Source: Woeseia oceani
Lineage (GTDB): Bacteria > Pseudomonadota > Gammaproteobacteria > Steroidobacterales > Woeseiaceae
Length of the DNA stretch: 64,000 bases
Assembly: GCF_001677435.1 (NCBI RefSeq)
Contig: NZ_CP016268.1
Coordinates: 3,337,001 to 3,401,000 of the forward strand
Direction: 5' to 3'
Of the stretch, positions 24,203-33,278 are shown one piece after another (positions within the stretch are counted from its first letter, which is position 1; the number at the start of each line of letters is the position of its first letter). The translations under genes and the position numbers were made by a program. Under the pieces are notes generated by a model. It was not told the origin of the DNA, did not search any database, and saw only the letters and a program-made list of their open reading frames with translations.

Positions 24203-24750
24203 ACAGGCTTGTCGCCCTGATCGCCGTTGCCCGACGATTGCGCGACAGCCGACAAGCCGGCATCCGCGTCCGCGAACAACCACTTCGTCAAAGCCGACTT
24301 CAGGAACTGCGAAAACAGCAAGTAACTGATCGCAATGCCGGCGATGCCCCACAGCTCATACTCGTCAATGATGAGTGCCGGCCAGACGAATGCCTGCACG
24401 GTATTGCCGATCGACTGCAACGAAAAACGAAACAGAAACTCGAGAAGTTGATCGCTCAGGAACGAGCCTACACCGGTCGCTGACATCAACTCGGAGAACA
24501 GTGTGGATATTTCCAGCCAAATGAACGTGAGTACGAAGCCGCAGGCGTAGAAGCCACCGCCGCGGGCCTCCCACATCGTGCGGAACGAACGTTTTAACAG
24601 TCCGCCGCACGCGCCGGGAAAGGCACGCGGCTCGTGCACCAGGGTCTGGCCGAGGCCATAGGCTTCCCGGCCACGCCGTTTCATCCTGGCGACGAACGGC
24701 TCTTTGGGCTTCTTCGCTTTCTTGCGTTTTTTCTTGTCGGCACGTGCCAT
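24199..24750 (-). CDS. Membrane protein of unknown function
   Basis: A 183-residue protein with a lysine-rich cytosolic N-terminus (ARADKKKRKKAKKPKE) and about three hydrophobic segments: FYACGFVLTFIWLEISTLF, the region around TVQAFVWPALIID, and WGIAGIAISYLLFSQFL. The positive-inside rule places the N-terminus in the cytoplasm. I recognise no family. It is transcribed leftward, 31 bp upstream of the SYLF gene, so the two may share a transcript. Confidence 0.65.
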   Translation of the reverse strand: MARADKKKRKKAKKPKEPFVARMKRRGREAYGLGQTLVHEPRAFPGACGGLLKRSFRTMWEARGGGFYACGFVLTFIWLEISTLFSELMSATGVGSFLSDQLLEFLFRFSLQSIGNTVQAFVWPALIIDEYELWGIAGIAISYLLFSQFLKSALTKWLFADADAGLSAVAQSSGNGDQGDKPV

Positions 24751-24786
24751 ATCAGCCAGTCCGGCGATACCTGCAATCGCTGCGCG

Positions 24787-25335
24787 TTAGCTCTTGTCCA
24801 GCTTGCTGATCTTCGAACCTTCCAGAGTCAGGTTGTACATCAAGCCTTTGGAGCCGAATACAAAACCCACCACCGGGTCTTTCACGTTTTGTGAGTCGAT
24901 GGACTTGCCTGCGCCGATATCGATCAACGCAACCGAACCATCGACACCCACTTTCCAGCCCGAGCTGTTGCGAAACTTGTCCAGCGCCGCTTTGGTCATA
25001 AAGACAATCACGATGGACTTGGCCTGTGCGCCGAGCTGCAAGCCGAAGGAACCGGCAGATGTGCGGTAGTAGCCAACGTTCTTACCATTGACCCGCAACG
25101 CACCTTCGCCGGTTTCACCACCAATACCGATACCCAGTTTGATGACCCGCGGAAAGACCAGGTAACCAGCGGCGTTGTTCAGGAACACCTCCGCGCCGTT
25201 TACTTCTTCATTGAATTTGATCAGCGTCTCGCGAACTTCTGCGTCAATTTCTGCAGCACTTGCTGCGAACGTATCGGCCGGCAATACACTGACGACCAAC
25301 AAAGCAAGACAGACTCCAAGTATTCGGTATTTCAT
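24787..25335 (-). CDS. SYLF (YSC84-like) lipid-binding exported protein
   Basis: A 182-residue protein with a signal peptide (ILGVCLALLVVSVLPADTFA). The SYLF/Ysc84 domain covers the rest: NAAGYLVFPRVIKLGIGIGGE, SAGSFGLQLGAQAKSIVIVFM and DPVVGFVFGSKGLMYNLTLEGSKI. SYLF domains bind phosphoinositides in eukaryotes; bacterial exported versions are of unknown role, perhaps outer-membrane lipid contacts. It lies between the cytochrome c gene (27-nt gap) and the membrane-protein gene. Confidence 0.9.
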   Translation of the reverse strand: MKYRILGVCLALLVVSVLPADTFAASAAEIDAEVRETLIKFNEEVNGAEVFLNNAAGYLVFPRVIKLGIGIGGETGEGALRVNGKNVGYYRTSAGSFGLQLGAQAKSIVIVFMTKAALDKFRNSSGWKVGVDGSVALIDIGAGKSIDSQNVKDPVVGFVFGSKGLMYNLTLEGSKISKLDKS

Positions 25336-25362
25336 GAACGGCTCCTCTTGCCAGTGCCGCGT

Positions 25363-25713
25363 TCAGTCGCCGCTGTCAACGGCGGGTCGCGGTGGCATCA
25401 ACTGTGGCGGAATGGGCGCGCGCCGCCGATCTGACTGCGGTGCGTAATTGGCCGCAAGGTAGTCGAGTATGCCTTTTTCAGTCGCATCGTCGAACTGCCA
25501 GAGATTCTGCGTTGCCTGCATCCAGCGAATGATCGCCAGCCAGGTCTGCCGATCCGCGCGTTGCCCGGTGACCAGTTTGTGCGAATGACAACCGCCGCAG
25601 TGAATCCGTACCAGCTGCCAGCCATCGGCTTTGATCAGGCCGCTGGCCTCGTCCACCTCCTGTGCAGAAACGGAGGTCGCCAGCAGGCAAAGCAATAGCG
25701 TGACAGCGCGCAT
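25363..25713 (-). CDS. Periplasmic c-type cytochrome, probable sulfite dehydrogenase subunit
   Basis: A 116-residue precursor with a signal peptide (AVTLLLCLLATSVSAQ) and one heme-binding motif, HCGGCHSH (C39, C42, H43). The methionine ligand is probably in the C-terminal MPPRP region or nearby. It is encoded directly after a molybdopterin sulfite-oxidase-like gene with TGATG overlap, as in SorAB pairs where the cytochrome takes electrons from the Mo subunit. A GTG one codon upstream is an alternative start. Functional assignment rests on this pairing. Confidence 0.8.
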   Translation of the reverse strand: MRAVTLLLCLLATSVSAQEVDEASGLIKADGWQLVRIHCGGCHSHKLVTGQRADRQTWLAIIRWMQATQNLWQFDDATEKGILDYLAANYAPQSDRRRAPIPPQLMPPRPAVDSGD

Positions 25714-27029
25714 CACGCCGTCACCTGTACCGCGATTCTGTGGCAGGCATTGTTGAGATAGCCGCGCGGGTTCCAGCCCGGCAGGACCATCGGCTGCTGC
25801 CGGCCCTTCGCGTCTTCGGCGCGGGCCCAGACTTCGTAGTAGCCGGTTTGTGGGAAGCGAATGCTGGCATCGAAGTGTTGCCAGGCCAGGCGGTTCGCCG
25901 CTTTTTGCAACCGGGCACGTTGCCAGCTGGCGCCGAAATCTATCGAGGTATGCACCTCGCGTATGGCGTCATCACCCGCCCAGGCGTGGCCGCGTACTGC
26001 CAGCGCATCCGCAATGCCGTGGCTGATGCCGGACTTCGGCAGCGTGATCAGGGACTTCACCGGCATCGACTCGATAATGCACATGTCCTCGTCGGCGACC
26101 TCCGTACCCGGCGCGACCGGCTTGCACGGCACGCGGTATGACTGGCCGGTCATTTTTTCACCGTCATGCACGCGATCCCGTATCAGCAGTTTGTTGAGCC
26201 ATTTGCCGCTGACGGACGCGGGCCAGCCACCACACACCATGCGCAGCGGGTAACCGTGCAACACCGGCAGCGGTTCGCCGTTCATGGCCCAAACCAGCAT
26301 CGATTCGTTCTCCAGCGCTTTGGCTACCGGCACACCGCGCGAAATAGGCCGCTTCGATGGATCGCCGGACAGGTGACTGTCGGCACCTTCGTACGCAACG
26401 TAAACGGCATCGTCTTTGATGCCCGCATGCCGCAATACGTCTTTCAGGCGCACACCGGTCCATTCCGGGCAGCCAACCGCGCCGGTACTCCACTGATTAC
26501 CGCGCGCGGGTGGATTAAATTCCGCGCGGCCGTTGCCACCGCACTCGATTTGCAGTTGCAGCGTGTGATGTTTGAATGTTTGTTTCAGTTCGCCGACCGT
26601 CATGCGCATCGGCCTGCCGCAGGATTCACCGCCAATCTCGAAGACCCAGTCGTCGGCCGAGGTATCAGCAGTGGCGGGCGGTACGCCGTTGTTGCGCACA
26701 AACAGGCGACTCGCAGGCGTCACGTCGTCGTTCAACAGGTGCGCCGGTGTTTCCGCGTTGATCGGCCGGTCATTTAGTACGATCAAGCCTTCTTTGCCCG
26801 GCACCGCAAACGGCTCGTCAGATTGCGCAAGCGCCGCCGGAATCAAGCCACCGGGCATGTACTCGGCAAACGGAATGGAAGCGCCTACCGCCGCTGTCAT
26901 CGCGGCCAAGCCGCTGCCGCGCAGAAAACCGCGACGGGACAGCGGATCGGTCTTGCGTCCCCACAATTGCCGGTCGGCTTCTGCCGCATCCGCCGCGTAC
27001 AACTCGTGTATGCCTTTCTTGTCGCTCAT
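25713..27029 (-). CDS. Sulfite oxidase-family molybdopterin enzyme (SorA/SoxC-like), Tat-exported
   Basis: A 438-residue molybdoenzyme. The Tat leader is SRRGFLRGSGLAAMTAAVGA (RR at 32-33). The molybdenum-coordinating cysteine C163 is in LQLQIECGGNGRAEF, followed by the sulfite-oxidase blocks GVRLKDVLRHAGIK, YEGADSHLSG and LPVLHGYPLRMVCGGWPA. The C-terminal dimerisation domain (TSIDFGASWQRARL, GYYEVWARAEDAKG) is present. It would oxidise sulfite in the periplasm and pass electrons to the cytochrome encoded next. It starts 24 nt downstream of hutG on the same strand, with a GGGGGA ribosome binding site, so readthrough from the hut operon is likely. Confidence 0.9.
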   Translation of the reverse strand: MSDKKGIHELYAADAAEADRQLWGRKTDPLSRRGFLRGSGLAAMTAAVGASIPFAEYMPGGLIPAALAQSDEPFAVPGKEGLIVLNDRPINAETPAHLLNDDVTPASRLFVRNNGVPPATADTSADDWVFEIGGESCGRPMRMTVGELKQTFKHHTLQLQIECGGNGRAEFNPPARGNQWSTGAVGCPEWTGVRLKDVLRHAGIKDDAVYVAYEGADSHLSGDPSKRPISRGVPVAKALENESMLVWAMNGEPLPVLHGYPLRMVCGGWPASVSGKWLNKLLIRDRVHDGEKMTGQSYRVPCKPVAPGTEVADEDMCIIESMPVKSLITLPKSGISHGIADALAVRGHAWAGDDAIREVHTSIDFGASWQRARLQKAANRLAWQHFDASIRFPQTGYYEVWARAEDAKGRQQPMVLPGWNPRGYLNNACHRIAVQVTA

Positions 27030-27053
27030 CGTTCCCCCGGGGCGCCCACCTCG

Positions 27054-27860
27054 CTATACGGGCGCTAATGCGGATTTCGCGCTTTGCAAATACGTTTCCA
27101 GCAAACCGCGCAGCGTGTCAGCGAGTTTCTTGCTGCGGCTGGCATCATAACGCAAAGTCTTTTCATTCATGTAACTGCGCTGCGCCAGCTCAAGCTGCAG
27201 CGCGTGCACGTTCATTTCAGGGCGACCGTAGTGCCGGGTGATAAAACCGCCTTTAAAGCGACCGTCGCATACCGCGGAAAACGGCGATCGGGCCGCGCAG
27301 CCCGCCAGTTCACGGCGAATAGACGGGCTGCAGCTCTTGCCATCAAAGCTACCAAGATTCAGCACCGGCAGCTCACCGTCGAACAATGCCGGGACTTCGC
27401 TGGCAATCGAATGCGCGTCCCACAGCAACGCATAACCGTATCGTTCTTTCAGGTGGTCGAGCGCCTGCTCGATTCTCGTGTGATAAGGCCGCCAATACTG
27501 CGCGATACGTTGCGCCTGCTCTTCTGCACCCACGGTTGCGGCATCGCTATAGATCGGTTCGCCGCCAAATGTCCTTGCCGGGCACACGCCGGTCGATACT
27601 TGACCCTGGTACAAGGGCACGTCGGCCGCGGGCCGGTTGAGATCGACCACGTAGCGTGACTGGCGCGCAATGATGAGGCTCGCGCCCAGTGCTTTCGCGA
27701 AATCGTAAAGCCGGGCAACATGCCAGTCGGTATCCGGCAATGCCTTGCCCACAGCGGTCATGCGACTCGCGATGTTGTCCGGCACCTCACGGCCATCGTG
27801 CGGAATGCTGATCAGCAGTGGCGTCGAGCCCTCATGAAAAGAAAAAACTGAATTGCTCAT
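27054..27860 (-). CDS. hutG: N-formylglutamate deformylase
   Basis: A 268-residue N-formylglutamate amidohydrolase. It performs the last hut step, N-formylglutamate to glutamate plus formate, as expected because hutF is also present. Family blocks are LLISIPHDGREVPD, YVVDLNRPAADVPLYQGQ and ALLWDAHSIASEVP, with probable metal-binding histidines in PHDG and AHSI. Length matches the HutG deformylase family, not the ureohydrolase-type HutG of enteric bacteria. Its ATG overlaps the hutH stop by 4 nt. Confidence 0.94.
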   Translation of the reverse strand: MSNSVFSFHEGSTPLLISIPHDGREVPDNIASRMTAVGKALPDTDWHVARLYDFAKALGASLIIARQSRYVVDLNRPAADVPLYQGQVSTGVCPARTFGGEPIYSDAATVGAEEQAQRIAQYWRPYHTRIEQALDHLKERYGYALLWDAHSIASEVPALFDGELPVLNLGSFDGKSCSPSIRRELAGCAARSPFSAVCDGRFKGGFITRHYGRPEMNVHALQLELAQRSYMNEKTLRYDASRSKKLADTLRGLLETYLQSAKSALAPV

Positions 27861-29386
27861 GCGGGAAAACTGGGCAACACGTGCTGACAGTATTCAGAAA
27901 ATGCACCGCCATCGATCAACGCCGCAAGCTGTTCGATCTCGCCGGACAAAGAACGGTCAGAATCGTAGGCCGGCGAGAACCGGCGAACCTGCTCAATGAT
28001 GCGCTCGATCGTTTTGGAGCTTTTTCTGGGACGATGAAAGTCGATGCCTTGGGCGGCCGCCAGAACTTCAATGGCGATAATGCAGGCCACGTTGTCGAGC
28101 ATGCCATGCAGGCGGTTGCCGGCGAACGTTGCCATGCTCACGTGATCTTCTTGATTGGCCGAGGTCGGCAGACTGTCCACGCTGGCCGGATGCGCCAGTG
28201 ATTTGTTTTCCGAGGCCAGCGCGGCGGCCGTCACCTGCGCCATCATGAAACCGGAATGCAAGCCACCGTCTGTTATCAGGAAGGCCGGCAGACCACTCAG
28301 GTGAGAATCGATCAGCAACGCGGTGCGCCGCTCTGCCAGCGCGCCGGTTTCCGCAATGGCCAGTGCGAGGTAGTCCGCCGCCATCGCCACGGGTTCGGCG
28401 TGAAAATTTCCGCCTGACAACACATCGCCGGAGTCGGCAAACACCAGCGGGTTATCACTGACCGCATTCGCCTCGGTCTCGAGCACGCGCGCAACGTGCT
28501 GCAACACATCGACACAGGCACCCATGACCTGCGGCTGACAGCGGATCGAGTACGGATCCTGCACTCGCTGACATTCGATGTGCGAAGCACGAATTTCACT
28601 GCCTGCCATCAATTCGCGCAATACCCGCGCAACGGCGATCTGCCCGGGTTGCCCGCGCACTTCCTGGATACGGGGGTCGAACGGCGTGTCGCTGCCCTGG
28701 ATCGCATCGGCAGACATTGCGCCGGCGCTCAGCGCGGCCGCGATAACGTGTTCGGCACGGAACAACGCCGCGAGCGTCAGCCCCGTTGAGACCTGCGTGC
28801 CATTCAGCAGCGCCAGCCCTTCTTTCGGTGCAAGCTGCAGCGGTGCCAGGCCCGCCGCTGTCAACGCCGCCTCCGCCGGCATTGCCTTTCCGCCAACCCT
28901 GACCTCACCGATTCCGAGCAACGCGCCCGACATGTGCGCCAGCGGTGCCAGGTCGCCGGATGCGCCAACCGACCCTTTGGCTGGAATCGACGGATAGATA
29001 TCGTTGTTGAGCAAAGCGCACAGTGCGTCGACCAGTTCTTCGCGCACGCCAGAGTAGCCTTGTGCCAGCGCCACTACTTTCATAACCATGATCAACCGCA
29101 CGATAGCGTCGGGTAACAATGCGCCAACACCCACCGCATGTGAACGCACCAGATTCTCCTGCAGCTTCACCAGGTCATCGTTGCTGATCCGCACCTGCGC
29201 AAGTTGTCCGAAACCGGTGTTGACGCCGTACACCGACTTGCCGCCGGCAACGACCTTTTGAATCTGCGCCGCTGACGCGCGGATGCCGCGACGGGCTTTG
29301 TCGCCCAGTGTGATTCGCACAGGTTCTGCCCATGCAGCGCGCAGTTCGGCAAGGGTGACAACCTGACCGTCTATGTGCAGGTTCAT
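27857..29386 (-). CDS. hutH: Histidine ammonia-lyase
   Basis: A 509-residue enzyme that removes ammonia from histidine to give urocanate. The Ala-Ser-Gly triad (142-144, in [17 protein letters not shown]) cyclises to the MIO electrophile. [11 protein letters not shown] near residue 53 supplies the active-site tyrosine, and [11 protein letters not shown] and the C-terminal [10 protein letters not shown] block are conserved. Overlaps with hutU upstream and hutG downstream are each 4 nt (ATGA), suggesting tight translational coupling within the operon. Confidence 0.97.
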   Translation of the reverse strand: MNLHIDGQVVTLAELRAAWAEPVRITLGDKARRGIRASAAQIQKVVAGGKSVYGVNTGFGQLAQVRISNDDLVKLQENLVRSHAVGVGALLPDAIVRLIMVMKVVALAQGYSGVREELVDALCALLNNDIYPSIPAKGSVGASGDLAPLAHMSGALLGIGEVRVGGKAMPAEAALTAAGLAPLQLAPKEGLALLNGTQVSTGLTLAALFRAEHVIAAALSAGAMSADAIQGSDTPFDPRIQEVRGQPGQIAVARVLRELMAGSEIRASHIECQRVQDPYSIRCQPQVMGACVDVLQHVARVLETEANAVSDNPLVFADSGDVLSGGNFHAEPVAMAADYLALAIAETGALAERRTALLIDSHLSGLPAFLITDGGLHSGFMMAQVTAAALASENKSLAHPASVDSLPTSANQEDHVSMATFAGNRLHGMLDNVACIIAIEVLAAAQGIDFHRPRKSSKTIERIIEQVRRFSPAYDSDRSLSGEIEQLAALIDGGAFSEYCQHVLPSFPA

Positions 29387-31047
29387 GAGGGTTCTCCCAG
29401 CATAGGCATTTTGAGTTTATGTTCACGGGCACAGCGTATGGCTACCTCGTAGCCGGCATCGGCGTGCCGCATCACGCCCGTGGCCGGATCGTTCCACAGG
29501 ACTCTGGCAATGCGCCGGTCCGCCGCCTCCGTGCCATCACAAACGATGACGAGACCTGCATGCTGTGAATACCCCATGCCGACTCCACCGCCGTGGTGCA
29601 GCGACACCCAGGTCGCACCACCCGCCGTGCTTAACAAGGCATTCAGCAACGGCCAGTCAGATACGGCATCGCTGCCATCACGCATGCTTTCGGTTTCGCG
29701 ATTGGGACTTGCCACCGAACCGCTGTCGAGGTGATCTCGACCAATGACCACCGGCGCTTTCAGTTCGCCGTTGCGCACCATCTCGTTGAACGCGAGCCCC
29801 AGCCGGTCACGTTGCCCAAGTCCCACCCAGCAAATGCGTGCCGGCAGACCCTGAAACTGAATACGCTCGCGGGCCGCGTCCAGCCAGTTGTGCAGGTGCG
29901 GGTCGTCCGGGATGAGTTCCTTCACCTTGGCATCCGTCTTGTAGATATCCTCCGGATCACCTGACAGTGCCGCCCAGCGAAACGGCCCAACGCCACGGCA
30001 GAACAAGGGCCTGACATAGGCGGGAACGAAACCGGGGAAATCGAACGCGTTGCTGACACCTTCGTCAAACGCAACCTGGCGAATATTGTTGCCGTAGTCG
30101 AAAACAGGAATACCCAACGCCTGGAATTCCAGCATGGCCTGTACGTGCCTGACCATGGACGTCGATGCTTCGCGTGCCACCCGCTGCGGATCCTCACTGC
30201 GCGCCGCAAGCCATTCAGCAACACTCCAGCCAGCGGGTAAATAGCCGTTCGCCGGATCGTGCGCCGAGGTCTGATCGGTCACCGCATCCGGGCGGATGCC
30301 GCGGCGTAACATTTCCGGCAACAACTCGGCCGCATTGCCCAGCAAGCCTACGGATACCGCTTTCTTGTCGGACACGGCACGCTCGATGATCGCCATCGCT
30401 TCGTCCAGGGTTTCGGCGCGCTCGTCGAGATAGCCGGTTTTGAGGCGCATGTCGATACGGTCGGACTGGCACTCTATCGCCAGCATCGAAGCACCGGCCA
30501 TGGTCGCCGCCAATGGCTGTGCGCCGCCCATGCCACCGAGTCCCGCCGTGAGGATCCATTTGCCGGCCAGGTCGCCGTTGTAGTGCTGGCGCCCCATTTC
30601 CACGAACGTTTCGTAGGTGCCCTGCACGATGCCCTGGCTGCCGATGTAGATCCAGGAACCGGCCGTCATCTGGCCGTACATCATCAGGCCCTTGCGATCG
30701 AGCTCACGAAAATGCTCCCAATTGGCCCACGCGGGAACGAGATTTGAATTTGCGATCAGTACCCGCGGCGCGTCCACATGGGTGGGAAACACGCCGACCG
30801 GCTTGCCCGACTGAATCAACAAGGTTTCGTCATCGCGCAACTCACAGAGCGCTTTGACAATGGCGTCAAAACATTCCCAGTTCCGCGCCGCCTTGCCGAT
30901 ACCGCCGTACACGACCAGGTCCCCGGGTCGCTCGGCCACCATCGGATCGAGGTTGTTCAGCAACATTCTCAACGGCGCTTCTGTCAGCCAACTCTTCGCC
31001 TGCAGCGTGGTCCCTGTCGGCGCTCGTACAATTCTGTCGTTGCTCAT
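29383..31047 (-). CDS. hutU: Urocanate hydratase
   Basis: A 554-residue NAD-dependent enzyme that hydrates urocanate to imidazolonepropionate. The NAD loop [14 protein letters not shown], the [16 protein letters not shown] block and [17 protein letters not shown] are diagnostic. The frame is open for another 107 codons upstream inside hutC, but homology begins at [10 protein letters not shown], so the ATG at 31047 is used. That start overlaps the hutC stop by 4 nt. Length agrees with the family (about 555). Confidence 0.96.
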   Translation of the reverse strand: MSNDRIVRAPTGTTLQAKSWLTEAPLRMLLNNLDPMVAERPGDLVVYGGIGKAARNWECFDAIVKALCELRDDETLLIQSGKPVGVFPTHVDAPRVLIANSNLVPAWANWEHFRELDRKGLMMYGQMTAGSWIYIGSQGIVQGTYETFVEMGRQHYNGDLAGKWILTAGLGGMGGAQPLAATMAGASMLAIECQSDRIDMRLKTGYLDERAETLDEAMAIIERAVSDKKAVSVGLLGNAAELLPEMLRRGIRPDAVTDQTSAHDPANGYLPAGWSVAEWLAARSEDPQRVAREASTSMVRHVQAMLEFQALGIPVFDYGNNIRQVAFDEGVSNAFDFPGFVPAYVRPLFCRGVGPFRWAALSGDPEDIYKTDAKVKELIPDDPHLHNWLDAARERIQFQGLPARICWVGLGQRDRLGLAFNEMVRNGELKAPVVIGRDHLDSGSVASPNRETESMRDGSDAVSDWPLLNALLSTAGGATWVSLHHGGGVGMGYSQHAGLVIVCDGTEAADRRIARVLWNDPATGVMRHADAGYEVAIRCAREHKLKMPMLGEPS

Positions 31048-31826
31048 GCGTCTTTCACCGTATGTGTGTTGTGCGCGCCGGCGACGCTTTGCTGCGGTGT
31101 ACTGCGCGGCGTACCGGGCGGTGCGTAGTGTCCGGTCAGCTCGAAGCGACTGCCGGGATGACTGAGGCGACCGAAACTGACCGGCCGGCCGTGCGCCCAG
31201 GTTCGGCGCACGATGACGAGACAGGGCTCGCCCGTCTCCATCTTGAGGTGTTGGCGCACAGCCGCGTTCGGGATTGCGGCGCGCACGACTTGTTCGGCTT
31301 CCTGCAGAGGCGCGATTGCACTGAGATAGGCGCTCGGCGTGATCTGCGTGAAGTCCTGTTGCAAACAATCCGGCGCGAACCCGGCAACGATATGCCGGTC
31401 TTCCAGTTGCACGGGCTGCTCGTTTTCTTCGTGGACGAGCAACAGGTGAAACACATCACTACCGGCTTCCACCTGCAAAGAGCGGGCAACTTCGCCACGC
31501 GCATGTTGCTTCGATACCCGCAACACCCGCGCTGAATGCTTGCGGCCGCGCAATGCAATTTCGTCGGCGATACTGCGCACTTCAAGTACGTTGGATGTCG
31601 CGCGCAGATCAGCAACAAAAGTGCCCAGCCCGGCGACGCGTTCAACGTAGCCTTCGGCGTGCAACTCGCGCAGCGCCCGGTTCGCTGTCATACGCGACAC
31701 ACCGTAGGACTCGACCATTTCGTTCTCGGAGGGCACCCGATCGCGCGGTCGCAACTCGCCGGCGGAGATACGCGCGATGATGTTGTCTTTGAGTTCGCGG
31801 TAACGCGGCTTTACAGTGCCTGCCAT
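31044..31826 (-). CDS. hutC: Histidine utilization repressor HutC (GntR family)
   Basis: A 260-residue repressor. A winged helix at about residues 8-72 ([32 protein letters not shown]) binds DNA, and a UTRA ligand domain follows (ESL-type [51 protein letters not shown]). Urocanate is the inducer known for HutC. It lies within the operon it should control, between hutF and hutU, and its likely operator is the palindrome at 33212-33223. Its ATG shares one base with the hutF stop (TGATG). Confidence 0.95.
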   Translation of the reverse strand: MAGTVKPRYRELKDNIIARISAGELRPRDRVPSENEMVESYGVSRMTANRALRELHAEGYVERVAGLGTFVADLRATSNVLEVRSIADEIALRGRKHSARVLRVSKQHARGEVARSLQVEAGSDVFHLLLVHEENEQPVQLEDRHIVAGFAPDCLQQDFTQITPSAYLSAIAPLQEAEQVVRAAIPNAAVRQHLKMETGEPCLVIVRRTWAHGRPVSFGRLSHPGSRFELTGHYAPPGTPRSTPQQSVAGAHNTHTVKDA

Positions 31827-33193
31827 CAGTGCGTCGCTCCGAGAATTGAGGACAGTTCGGCGACCGTATCGCGGTAGGCCGCGCGCGCCAGTCCACGATT
31901 GACGTGGCGCCCTTCAAGCACCTGCCACGCGCCGTTCACCATGACCCGGTCGAGCGGCAAGGCATAGCCAGAGAACACCAGCGCATCCAGCACCGTGTCG
32001 GCATCATGGCCGGCGAGCATGGGGTCAGCACCGTCCAGCAGCAGCAGATCCGCGACACAGCCCGCCTCGATACGGCCGCCGTCTGTGCCTGCCGCCAATG
32101 CGCCGCCCTGGGCCGCGCGCTCAAACAGGGCACTGCCGGTATTGCACTGGCCGATGGCGGCAACGTTGCGTTGTTCGGCAACCAGGCGCTGCCCGTATTC
32201 CAGCCAGCGTAATTCCTCGAAAGGATTGATGGAGATGTGACTGTCGGAGCCGATCGCCAGGCGCCCGCCCTGTTGCAGATAGGCCGCCAGCGGAAACAGG
32301 CCGTCGCCAAGATTGGCCTCTGTGCTGGGGCACAGACAAACAACCGCACCGCTTTCGGCGAGGGCCGCGACTTCGTCAGCGTCGACGTGGGTTGCATGGA
32401 CGAGGCACCAGTTTGAACTGAGCGCATGCTGCTCCAGCAGCCAGCGCACGGGACGGCGATGGCGAATGGCCAGGCTCTGTTCAACTTCCCGTTGCTGCTC
32501 GGCGATGTGCAGGTGCATCGGCACGTTGTCACTGCCGGCAACGGCGGCAATTTCCTGCAACGACTCCGCACTCACGGCGCGCAGGCTGTGCGCACCGATC
32601 CCGACCGTGGCGTCACTACCGGCGCGTTCCCGACAGCGACGGTAGTGATGCAGAAACTCCGGCAGCTCGCGGTGAAAACGTTGCTGCGGCGGCGACAAGG
32701 GTTCGTTATCAAAGCCACCGCGCTCATACAGTACGGGCACGTAGATCAGGCGAATGCCGCTGTCACGCGCGGCCTCCAGCAACGCATCGTACATGCGATC
32801 GTCAGCATTGCTCTCGACGGCTGCGTGCAGGTAGTGAAACTCGCAAACCGAGGTATACCCACTCGACACCATCTCCGTGTAGGCCTGCCGCGCGATCGCC
32901 ATCAGCCGCGGCGCATCGATCAGCGCCGACAAACGGTACATGCGCTCGCGCCACGTCCAGAAATTGTCGCGGTGTGCGGGGGCGCGCTGCTCGGTATGGC
33001 CGGCCAGCGCCCGCTGGAAAGCGTGACTGTGCGCATTGCACAAGCCGGGGATTACGATATCCGCGTCGACATCATCCTCAGCGTGCCGGTTGTCGGGGCT
33101 TGCCGCCACGATCCGGCCCGCCGCGATCTGCAGGCGGACGTTGGCGCGCCAGCCTTCTGGCAGCAAGGCTTTGCGGGCAAAAATCGTCGTCAC
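31826..33193 (-). CDS. hutF: Formimidoylglutamate deiminase
   Basis: A 455-residue amidohydrolase that converts N-formimidoylglutamate to N-formylglutamate and ammonia, the step that makes hutG necessary. The metal site begins with HSH in VIPGLCNAHSHAFQRALAG. WTWRERMYRL is typical of HutF, and later HLHIAEQQREVE and GSDSHISINPFEELRWLEYGQ carry further ligands. A GTG at 33193 is the start: GGGAG lies eight bases upstream and the protein begins MTTIFARKALLPEG, as in relatives. Upstream in-frame starts would run through the regulatory region. It is the first gene of hutFCUHG. Confidence 0.94.
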   Translation of the reverse strand: MTTIFARKALLPEGWRANVRLQIAAGRIVAASPDNRHAEDDVDADIVIPGLCNAHSHAFQRALAGHTEQRAPAHRDNFWTWRERMYRLSALIDAPRLMAIARQAYTEMVSSGYTSVCEFHYLHAAVESNADDRMYDALLEAARDSGIRLIYVPVLYERGGFDNEPLSPPQQRFHRELPEFLHHYRRCRERAGSDATVGIGAHSLRAVSAESLQEIAAVAGSDNVPMHLHIAEQQREVEQSLAIRHRRPVRWLLEQHALSSNWCLVHATHVDADEVAALAESGAVVCLCPSTEANLGDGLFPLAAYLQQGGRLAIGSDSHISINPFEELRWLEYGQRLVAEQRNVAAIGQCNTGSALFERAAQGGALAAGTDGGRIEAGCVADLLLLDGADPMLAGHDADTVLDALVFSGYALPLDRVMVNGAWQVLEGRHVNRGLARAAYRDTVAELSSILGATH

Positions 33194-33211
33194 CGGACAG
33201 GCTCCCAATGG

Positions 33212-33223
33212 TTGTATATACAA
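33212..33223. promoter_or_regulatory. Putative HutC operator between hutF and hutI
   Basis: TTGTATATACAA is a perfect 12-bp palindrome, 19 bp before the hutF start and 56 bp before the hutI start, and matches the known GntR/HutC operator type (core TGTATATACA). It is the only strong dyad in the 85-bp divergent spacer, so one HutC dimer could repress both directions. Confidence 0.8.
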
Positions 33224-33278
33224 GTCACGACATGCTACCGTTTGCCTCCACCGAATTGCAACAGGGATGGCGAACACC

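Noticed and set aside
33036-33266. Extended N-terminus of hutI
   Set aside because: The upstream frame runs through the HutC operator and the hutF start, and the protein only aligns from about the ATG at 33279.
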